DNA of 46,743 bases from Neptunomonas sp. Lineage in GTDB: Bacteria; Pseudomonadota; Gammaproteobacteria; Pseudomonadales; Balneatricaceae. The DNA is taken from contig NZ_JADGEV010000004.1 of NCBI RefSeq assembly GCF_016744175.1, positions 94,089 to 140,831 on the forward strand, read 5' to 3'. The notes beneath the pieces were generated by a model. The model made no database searches. It saw only the letters and a program-made list of their open reading frames with translations, and was not told the DNA's origin. Shown here one piece after another: positions 41,365 to 46,743 of this stretch (positions are counted from its first letter, which is position 1; every line of letters starts with the position of its first letter). The translations under genes were made by a program, and so were the position numbers.

Positions 41365-42177
41365 ATGCCTAAAAAATCAGATACTCGAGAGAAAGTTTTT
41401 TCAGCGGCAGACACGTTACTCCGAGAAGGGGTTCGGCCAACGCAACAGAATGTGAGAGATCGTATTGGTAGTGGGAGCATTACCACAATTAATTCTGCAC
41501 TCAATGCGTGGTGGTCTACGTTAACAGATAGAATGAATCGAAAAGATCAGCACCCGGAGTTACCTGAGCCTGTTATTGGAGCAGCAAACAAATTATGGGA
41601 TCAGGCATTGGCTTATGCTCATCACTCTTTTAAAAAAGAGAGAGAGGAAGTTGAGGCTATATTATTGAGCCGTAAAGCTGAAAGCTCTGAGCAGTTCGAC
41701 CAATTAAGAGCAACTGCCGATCAATTACAGCAACAAAATGCTCTGTTGCGTGCTAATAACGACACCCTTCATGAGCAATGTATGGAGGTTAAACAAAAGT
41801 TATTAGCATCTGAAACACTACTGATTCGAGCAACTTCAGAGCGAGATGAAACGAATAGAATAAATAAACAATTGGAAATCATTCAGCGCGATACTCCTGT
41901 ACCATCATCGCTAGCAGAGAATAATCAATTGTTAGATGCGCGTGTGGAAATAAAAGTAAATCTTTTAAAAATAAAAGACTTAGAGAGCTTAGTTCACGTA
42001 AAAAATAGAGAATGTAACGAGCTAGCACAACAGCTTTTGAAACAAGAAAGGGCTGCCGTGCAACAACAGCATCGTTTAGAGTTAGTGTTGGCTCAGCAAG
42101 ATGCTCGTTATGATGAAGCGTTAAAAGCACTAACTGATTGCAAAAATGAGCTATCTCTGGCAAAAAGTAAGTCTTAA
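41365..42177 (+). CDS. KfrA-like DNA-binding coiled-coil protein
   Basis: This 270-aa protein has an N-terminal KfrA/plasmid-replication-region DNA-binding domain (R-E-K-V-F-S-A-A-D-T-L-L-R-E-G-V-R-P-T-Q, then S-I-T-T-I-N-S-A-L-N-A-W-W) and a long C-terminal coiled coil (about 95-268) rich in Q, E, L and K. On plasmids, KfrA is an autorepressor that also helps segregation; chromosomal versions are of unclear role. No plasmid replication or par genes lie nearby, so this appears to be a chromosomal homologue. No good ribosome site is visible before the ATG, and a palindrome occupies that position. Confidence 0.82.
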   Translation: MPKKSDTREKVFSAADTLLREGVRPTQQNVRDRIGSGSITTINSALNAWWSTLTDRMNRKDQHPELPEPVIGAANKLWDQALAYAHHSFKKEREEVEAILLSRKAESSEQFDQLRATADQLQQQNALLRANNDTLHEQCMEVKQKLLASETLLIRATSERDETNRINKQLEIIQRDTPVPSSLAENNQLLDARVEIKVNLLKIKDLESLVHVKNRECNELAQQLLKQERAAVQQQHRLELVLAQQDARYDEALKALTDCKNELSLAKSKS

Positions 42178-42230
42178 TTATCAATTTCTTATGAACGGAT
42201 CTTGTCGGATAAAAACTTTCAGGAAAGCCA

Positions 42231-42677
42231 ATGGATACTGATTTATTATTAGAAGCTGATAACGAAACCATAAGAGCGACACTTTTATCCTGCTCCGAAG
42301 GGGATGCTGTTAATTGTCTATCTGAAGAAGTGTTTGCACAAGCAAAGTTATTATTGGTTAAAGAAAAGATCACCGGAATTAGTATTCAGTTGGTTGGAGA
42401 TGATGGTTATGTTATTCGCCAAGTTACAGGTAAGCGAAGAAGTGAACTAGGGACCGAAGAATTTAATGATAGACAATTGGCGGTCATTAAAGCGCTAGAA
42501 AAAGTATTGCGTCATTGCCAGCAAGAGGGCATTAAATTAGTTGGATACAGTGATGAGTTGGTTGCATATCCGGCTGGATGTAATGACCCCAGTCAAGCGT
42601 CTATTTATGCTTTAGACATTGACAGTAGTGAGGCGTATACAGGCGCGGACTCTAATTCAGAATTGATGAAAATCTAA
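42231..42677 (+). CDS. Hypothetical protein, 148 aa
   Basis: I do not recognise this protein. It is acidic and soluble, with no signal peptide or membrane helix. A helix-rich N-terminus precedes a short strand pair (I-S-I-Q-L-V-G-D-D-G-Y-V-I-R-Q-V-T-G-K) and a helical middle (F-N-D-R-Q-L-A-V-I-K-A-L-E-K-V-L). The TCAGGAAAGCC ribosome site is good. It lies between the KfrA-like gene and the GacA-like regulator on the same strand, 53 bp and 76 bp away. It could be cotranscribed with the former. No function is claimed. Confidence 0.65.
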   Translation: MDTDLLLEADNETIRATLLSCSEGDAVNCLSEEVFAQAKLLLVKEKITGISIQLVGDDGYVIRQVTGKRRSELGTEEFNDRQLAVIKALEKVLRHCQQEGIKLVGYSDELVAYPAGCNDPSQASIYALDIDSSEAYTGADSNSELMKI

Positions 42678-42753
42678 ACAATGTTATATTAGTTTCTCCT
42701 ATACTGATGTTAGTTTTCTATCAGCAAATAATAAGTATACGTAAATAGGTTTT

Positions 42754-43419
42754 ATGAAAACAGCAAAGGTTTTACTCGTTGACGACCATGATATTGTGCG
42801 AGCAGGATTCAAACAGTTGCTTGATTCTCATCCGCAAATTGAAATCATAGCGCAAGCTAATAACAGCCAAGAAGCCTTTGAAGTCTATAAAAAAACATCT
42901 CCAGATGTAGTTATTATGGACCTATCAATGCCAAGTGACTCTGAGTCTCATGAATCAGCGGGTGCTCAGGGAGGGATTGAAGCAATACAGCGTATTATAG
43001 CGCTGGACGCCTTGGCGAAAGTCATTGTGCTGACGGTATGGGAATCAAACCCTTACCCTAAGAGTTTGGTAAAAGCAGGTGTTAAGGGCTATCTAACGAA
43101 GCGATGTGCGCCCGAAGAATTGGTTCAGGCCGTATTAGACGTTTACTTAGGTGGGAACCATTTTTCAGAAAGCATTAAAGCCATTCTTAATGATGGTGAT
43201 GATGAAGAAGTCAGCCCAGTTAACTTATTAACAAAACGAGAGTTTGAAATATTTACTTTTTTGGCTGAGGGTTATACAGCGACACAAATTGCTGAATCTA
43301 TATTTCTTAGTCATAAAACGGTGCACGCCCATCGCGCTAATATTATGCGTAAATTATCGTTGAGTAATAACTCTGAAATTGTCCATCTTGCAATACGACA
43401 CGGTGTAGTTAGACCTTGA
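42754..43419 (+). CDS. GacA/UvrY-like NarL-family response regulator
   Basis: This 221-aa regulator has a receiver domain (D-D-H at 10-12, phosphoacceptor Asp56 in I-M-D-L-S-M-P, Thr in V-L-T-V-W-E, Lys in G-Y-L-T-K-R) and a LuxR-type helix-turn-helix (L-L-T-K-R-E-F-E-I-F ... S-H-K-T-V-H-A-H-R-A-N-I-M-R-K-L). The overall pattern is GacA/UvrY-like, but an extra acidic/serine stretch of about ten residues (S-D-S-E-S-H-E-S-A-G) is inserted right after the phosphorylation loop. No kinase gene is adjacent, so it is an orphan. Its stop overlaps the next gene by four bases. Confidence 0.85.
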   Translation: MKTAKVLLVDDHDIVRAGFKQLLDSHPQIEIIAQANNSQEAFEVYKKTSPDVVIMDLSMPSDSESHESAGAQGGIEAIQRIIALDALAKVIVLTVWESNPYPKSLVKAGVKGYLTKRCAPEELVQAVLDVYLGGNHFSESIKAILNDGDDEEVSPVNLLTKREFEIFTFLAEGYTATQIAESIFLSHKTVHAHRANIMRKLSLSNNSEIVHLAIRHGVVRP

Positions 43420-43694
43420 TAAATAAAGAAGATATTAATCCCCTGGTTGATTCCGAATTCTTTTGGTATAGCCTTATTGAGGGTGACCAGATTGTTTTGG
43501 ATGCTGATTACTACGAAGAGGGTAAGCTGATTCTACGTAAAGGGTTTGCTTATGAAGTGCTTGCTAAAACTGAACGTGATGTGAGTGATATTGCATTTAT
43601 TGTTCAGTCTGATGTAACAGATAAACTTATTAGTGTGCATCCATTTCTCGTGGGTAACTATTTAATTAGCCCAGTAAAGTACCGGTTGAATTAA
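43416..43694 (+). CDS. Small hypothetical protein overlapping the response regulator
   Basis: This 92-aa acidic protein is of unknown family. The predicted start is a TTG at 43416 within a TTGA overlap with the regulator stop, implying translational coupling and a shared job. It begins M-I-N-K-E-D-I-N-P-L-V and contains a strand-rich core (I-V-L-D-A-D-Y-Y-E-E-G-K-L-I-L-R-K-G-F-A-Y-E-V-L). No ATG start is available early in the frame. An overlapping start of this kind suggests a partner or modulator of the orphan regulator, which is inference. Confidence 0.6.
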   Translation: MINKEDINPLVDSEFFWYSLIEGDQIVLDADYYEEGKLILRKGFAYEVLAKTERDVSDIAFIVQSDVTDKLISVHPFLVGNYLISPVKYRLN

Positions 43695-43745
43695 ACCGTT
43701 TTATACTTTTAAAATATGATGACCCAACACCGACAGGAAAAAATA

Positions 43746-44357
43746 ATGATAACAATTTATGGAAGCCCAAAATCAAGCGCAGGCCGTTGTTTCTGGTGCT
43801 TGGAGGAGTCCGGAGTATCTTATGAAACAAAATCTATTGATTTTAAAGCCGGTGAGCATCAATCTGAAGCGTTTTTAAAGATCAATCGAAATGGTAAAGT
43901 TCCTGCATTGCAAGATGGCGATTTTACTATTTGGGAATCTCTCGCCATTAGCAATTATATTGCAGATACCTATAAGCCTGAGCTTTTAGGGGTAACAGCG
44001 CAAGAACGAGGTTTGGTAAGTCAGTGGAGCATTTGGTCTGTCGCCGATTTACAAGTTCCAATGATTGATGCCTTTATTCAGTTAGTTTTTGTACCAGAAC
44101 CTCATCGCAATACCGATGTTATTGCAAAAGCGTTTGAGAAATTGCCGGTAATGCTAGGCAGCTTAGATGCGGAGCTAGAGGGTAAAGATTTTTTAGTAGC
44201 GGATCGATTTACTCTAGCAGACTTGAACGTTTCTTTTGTTGTAGGTATTTGTGACGACATCAAGTTTGATTTATCGGCGTATAGCAATATCAATCAATGG
44301 CGCGTGCGCATATCAGAACGAAAGGGCACGCAACGTTATAAGGCACTTTGTAAGTAG
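43746..44357 (+). CDS. Glutathione S-transferase family protein
   Basis: This 203-aa protein has an N-terminal thioredoxin-like GST domain (I-T-I-Y-G-S-P-K-S-S-A-G-R-C-F-W-C-L-E-E; G-K-V-P-A-L-Q-D-G-D-F-T-I-W-E-S-L-A-I with the cis-Pro and the E-S glutathione-binding pair) and a C-terminal helical domain. The N-terminal Ser/Cys motif is not the S-S-C-S-x-R-V-R-I of zeta-class maleylacetoacetate isomerase, so I do not assign it to that step. I use the ATG at 43746, with an AGGAAA ribosome site, over one at 43716. A terminator follows. Confidence 0.86.
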   Translation: MITIYGSPKSSAGRCFWCLEESGVSYETKSIDFKAGEHQSEAFLKINRNGKVPALQDGDFTIWESLAISNYIADTYKPELLGVTAQERGLVSQWSIWSVADLQVPMIDAFIQLVFVPEPHRNTDVIAKAFEKLPVMLGSLDAELEGKDFLVADRFTLADLNVSFVVGICDDIKFDLSAYSNINQWRVRISERKGTQRYKALCK

Positions 44358-44377
44358 CTGTATATGATTTCTGTATA

Positions 44378-44408
44378 AAGGCTTGGTGTTTTTACCGAGC
44401 CTTTTTTA
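44378..44408 (+). terminator. Terminator after GST gene
   Basis: AAGGCTTGGT (44378-44387) pairs with ACCGAGCCTT (44394-44403), with one G-U pair and a 6-nt loop, ending in a T6 tract. It lies 20 bp after the stop. Confidence 0.9.
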
Positions 44409-44615
44409 TATCACCGATAGTCAAAATATCTGCAAGCCGTTTCTTTCTGTTTCTTTTTTCATTTGATGTGTTCATAGCTTGAATTTCACCTTCCAGTACA
44501 TATCATGCAAATACTTGTACCTGAACTAAACTACTCACTAAACATAAGAGATACTCTAGCTATAAAGCCCGAGATTACAGGGCATGTTCATCCAATAGCA
44601 TCAAGAGAGGGAACA

Positions 44616-45899
44616 ATGAAGTATAAGGATAATAGCGTGCTTCTTGTTGATGATGATCAAGCGATATTAGATGCAATGGAAACGTTGCTGAGCCCATTAG
44701 GCTGTAGAGTATTTTTGACAACATCACCTATTCAAGCACTAGAAATGCTTCAAATACAGCCCGTTGATATTGTTATTAGTGATATACATTTACCTGAGAT
44801 GGAGGGGGAGTGCTTTTTAGAGAAGGTATCAGAGACCTTCCCTGAAATTGAAAGAATTGTCATGTCTGGTCATTCTGAAACGCAAGCTACTATCGATGCG
44901 ATTAATCGAGGTAAGGTCAGCCGGTTTATGTTGAAACCTTGGGATGACGATCAAGTAATAAAAGTTGTTAGTGATAGTTTTGAATTGGCTACGATGAAAG
45001 CTGAGAATAAAAGACTACAGGAAGAAACTGAGCGTAAGAATACCGAGTTGGTAGCACTTAACGACTCTCTGGAAGCTAAAGTCCAAGACAGAACGCAGCA
45101 GCTAAAACTCACCAATGATCGACTTAAGGGAAGTTACCGCTCGGTTGTTAGAATGTTTTCGACATTAACAGCACGGCGAATGGGCGTTAAGGTATCTGGC
45201 CTTAATTTACAGCTTAATCAGTTGCTTATCGGGATCGCGAAGAGTTCAGGTATTGAAGGCGTCGAGTTGAAACAACTTTATTATGCTTGGCAGCTCAGGA
45301 ATATTGGTAAGCTTAGTTTCTCTGATCAATTAATTAAAGCACCTTATCTACAAATGAGCCCTAAGCAGCAGAGAGAGTTTCATCAGCACCCTATATTAGC
45401 TCAAGCGGCATGTATGATGGTCCAACCTCTCTACCAATCGGGAAAACTAATCCTTCAATATAAAGAATATATGGACGGTAGTGGTTATCCCAGAGGGTTA
45501 TCTGCCGAGAAGATAGACATTCGTGCTCAAGTTATTTGTGTTATGAACGACTACGTTGAATTAACGACGGGGTTGTTTGATGAGCGGCACTACAGCACTA
45601 CAGAAGCGATTGGATACCTTCAAGATACGGCCCCTGAACGTTACAATCAGGAGATTGTGGTTGCACTACAAGAACTGATTAAGCTATTCGCTCAAAAAGG
45701 AAAATCTATCTCTGATAGCTGTATTCAAAGCATTGACCTTAAAACGGATATGAAACTTAGTCGAGACTTAATAAGCGAGTCAGGGATTTTACTACTCAGT
45801 GCAGAACAAGCACTCGATGAGACTGCCATTGAGCGTATTCGGGAAATGGAATTTAACTTAAATGAAACGTTTTCAATTTACGTATCAACACATGTTTAA
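44616..45899 (+). CDS. Response regulator with degenerate HD-GYP domain
   Basis: This 427-aa protein has an RpfG-like layout: a receiver domain (1-125, phosphoacceptor Asp56 in I-S-D-I-H-L-P), a coiled-coil linker (about 125-170) and an HD-GYP-fold domain (175-340). The HD pair is replaced by R-N in L-R-N-I-G-K (228-229), and the later H-H-E is Y-K-E (282-284), while the G-S-G-Y-P-R-G-L signature is kept. Phosphodiesterase activity is therefore unlikely. A roughly 90-residue C-terminal extension follows. I use the ATG at 44616 (GAGAGGGA upstream); an earlier ATG at 44505 would add 37 residues without a ribosome site. Confidence 0.86.
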   Translation: MKYKDNSVLLVDDDQAILDAMETLLSPLGCRVFLTTSPIQALEMLQIQPVDIVISDIHLPEMEGECFLEKVSETFPEIERIVMSGHSETQATIDAINRGKVSRFMLKPWDDDQVIKVVSDSFELATMKAENKRLQEETERKNTELVALNDSLEAKVQDRTQQLKLTNDRLKGSYRSVVRMFSTLTARRMGVKVSGLNLQLNQLLIGIAKSSGIEGVELKQLYYAWQLRNIGKLSFSDQLIKAPYLQMSPKQQREFHQHPILAQAACMMVQPLYQSGKLILQYKEYMDGSGYPRGLSAEKIDIRAQVICVMNDYVELTTGLFDERHYSTTEAIGYLQDTAPERYNQEIVVALQELIKLFAQKGKSISDSCIQSIDLKTDMKLSRDLISESGILLLSAEQALDETAIERIREMEFNLNETFSIYVSTHV

Positions 45900-45987
45900 T
45901 ACCCACAAATTATAGCCTGCACGTATAACTCAAAAAATCTCGTGGTGAACAATCTTATAACAGAATTAAAATATAACTGGAAATTAC

Positions 45988-46020
45988 TTAATATATTAAT
46001 TATATTAACTTAACATGTTA
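45988..46020. promoter_or_regulatory. AT-rich inverted repeats upstream of hpaH
   Basis: TTAATATA (45988-45995) and TATATTAA (46001-46008) form an 8-bp-arm inverted repeat, and TAACATGTTA (46011-46020) is a 10-bp palindrome. They lie about 90-120 bp upstream of the hpaH start and could be regulator sites, although AT-rich repeats of this size are common by chance. Confidence 0.3.
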
Positions 46021-46110
46021 TCTAATTCTTGCTTATGTAGATGAAATACATATGCCAACAAAAAAACAAAGCTTCAAAAATTATAGCTTTGCAATGATGG
46101 AAGGGCTGCC

Positions 46111-46743
46111 ATGCTAACTCCCCAACAGATTCAAAATGCAGCAGATCGTCTTTATGACGCGGAAAAACAGCGTCAACAGATCCCTGCACTGACGCTTGAG
46201 TATCCTGATATGACCATGGACGATTCTTATAAAATCCAGAAAGCATGGGTGGATCGTAAGATAATTGAAGGTGCCTCTATCAAAGGCTATAAAATTGGAC
46301 TGACATCTCGAGCCATGCAAATGGCCGTCAATATTGACCAGCCAGACTACGGTGTATTGCTTGATGAAATGTTTTTTGAAGATGGCGCGCAGATAAAAGC
46401 AGCTGACTTTTTAGATCCTCGTATTGAAGTGGAATTAGCCTTTGTCCTCAAAGACCGTTTAGAAGGCGACAATGTCACGATTTTTGACGTACTCAATGCG
46501 ACTGATTACGTGGTTCCTGCTATCGAGTTAATCGCTGCGCGGTGCTATCGAACTGATCCTGATACGGGTTACACCCGTAAAGTACTGGATACCATTTCCG
46601 ACAATGCGGCTAATGCCGGCATTATTCTTGGCGGGCGCCCGGTTAAACCTATGGATATCGATCTGCGTTGGGCGGGTGCTTTATTGTATTTGAATGGCCA
46701 AATTGAAGAGACAGGTATTGCGGCTGGCGTATTGGGCCACCCT
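46111..46743 (+). CDS. hpaH: 2-oxo-hept-4-ene-1,7-dioate hydratase, 3'-truncated
   Basis: The frame runs open from ATG 46111 to the window end (211 codons). It closely resembles HpaH/HpcG of the homoprotocatechuate (4-hydroxyphenylacetate meta-cleavage) pathway: [34 protein letters not shown], the [17 protein letters not shown] stretch, and [11 protein letters not shown]. The enzyme hydrates oxo-hept-4-ene-dioate before the aldolase step. Related 2-keto-4-pentenoate hydratases share the fold, but the pattern is specifically HpaH-like. The ribosome site AAGGG is good. The remaining pathway genes would be downstream of the window. Confidence 0.9.
   Translation, partial: MLTPQQIQNAADRLYDAEKQRQQIPALTLEYPDMTMDDSYKIQKAWVDRKIIEGASIKGYKIGLTSRAMQMAVNIDQPDYGVLLDEMFFEDGAQIKAADFLDPRIEVELAFVLKDRLEGDNVTIFDVLNATDYVVPAIELIAARCYRTDPDTGYTRKVLDTISDNAANAGIILGGRPVKPMDIDLRWAGALLYLNGQIEETGIAAGVLGHP

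Noticed and set aside
41879-42373. 164-aa open frame antisense across the KfrA-like and 148-aa genes
   Set aside because: It crosses two better-supported sense genes with good starts; no recognisable motif, and the leucine/serine-rich composition is an artefact of the coiled coil.
43746-44357. GST-like gene as the missing maleylacetoacetate isomerase
   Set aside because: It lacks the zeta-class S-S-C-S-x-R-V-R-I N-terminal motif and is 13 kb from fahA.
1-46743. CRISPR arrays, insertion sequences, prophage genes, tRNA or rRNA
   Set aside because: I looked for regularly spaced repeats, transposase or integrase proteins and tRNA-like cloverleaves, and saw none I could support.

Overview
The window is a gene-dense, AT-rich (about 40% GC by eye) stretch of bacterial chromosome. 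Its content (FabV enoyl reductase, PspA with YiaAB, DUF3010, YgiQ, ScoAB, several diguanylate cyclases, and aromatic and acyl-CoA catabolism) suggests a heterotrophic marine gammaproteobacterium, perhaps Oceanospirillales-like. The taxonomic guess is inference only. I recognise no rRNA, tRNA, IS element, prophage, CRISPR array or plasmid origin.

Layout. 1-352: 3' end of an NTF2-like domain protein cut by the window edge. 420-1788 (-): scoAB ketoacid CoA-transferase. 2185-3171: YiaAB and PspA envelope-stress pair. 3362-4429 (-): PAS-GGDEF cyclase. 4430-5104: long non-coding stretch. 5105-5943: PpiC parvulin and a convergent DUF523 protein. 6338-10866: five-gene acyl-CoA operon (AMACR-type racemase, acyl-CoA ligase, two hotdog thioesterases, alpha/beta hydrolase). 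10892-13026 (-): FixJ/FixL-type two-component system. 13220-19373: DmdB-like acyl-CoA ligase, a GGDEF protein with a degenerate EAL domain, a MaoC hydratase and a DmdC-like acyl-CoA dehydrogenase. 19502-20695: fabV. 20804-23551: HslJ/META lipoprotein and YgiQ. 23671-25814: HlyU-family protein and an NMT1/THI5-GGDEF receptor. 25804-27317: Lrp regulator and divergent EamA transporter. 27850-30499: MarR regulator, VOC protein and fumarylacetoacetase. 30591-35200: DUF3010, a methyltransferase-like protein, DUF3047, a membrane protein, an SDR and a secreted protein. 35246-39475: sbcDC. 39496-40500 (-): type I GAPDH. 40658-45899: DEDDy exonuclease, KfrA-like protein, hypotheticals, GacA-like regulator, GST-like protein and a response regulator with a degenerate HD-GYP domain. 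46111-end: 5' part of hpaH/hpcG.

How the genes work together. Two themes dominate. One is CoA-thioester catabolism: scoAB, the 6.3-10.9 kb operon, the ligase/hydratase/dehydrogenase set, and aromatic ring-fission steps at both 28.5-30.5 kb (homogentisate type) and 46.1 kb (homoprotocatechuate type). The other is cyclic-di-GMP and two-component signalling: three intact GGDEF/GGEEF domains, against two phosphodiesterase-fold domains (EAL and HD-GYP) that have both lost catalytic residues. No intact c-di-GMP phosphodiesterase is visible.

The strongest regulatory reading is at the MarR/VOC intergenic region. A perfect 17-bp inverted repeat sits between a consensus -35 (TTGACA) and -10 (TAATAT) spaced by 17 bp. 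I found no clear-cut new defence or mobile system. The best candidates for new biology are the VOC/fumarylacetoacetase locus, the 6.3-10.9 kb operon and the pseudo-phosphodiesterase signalling proteins.
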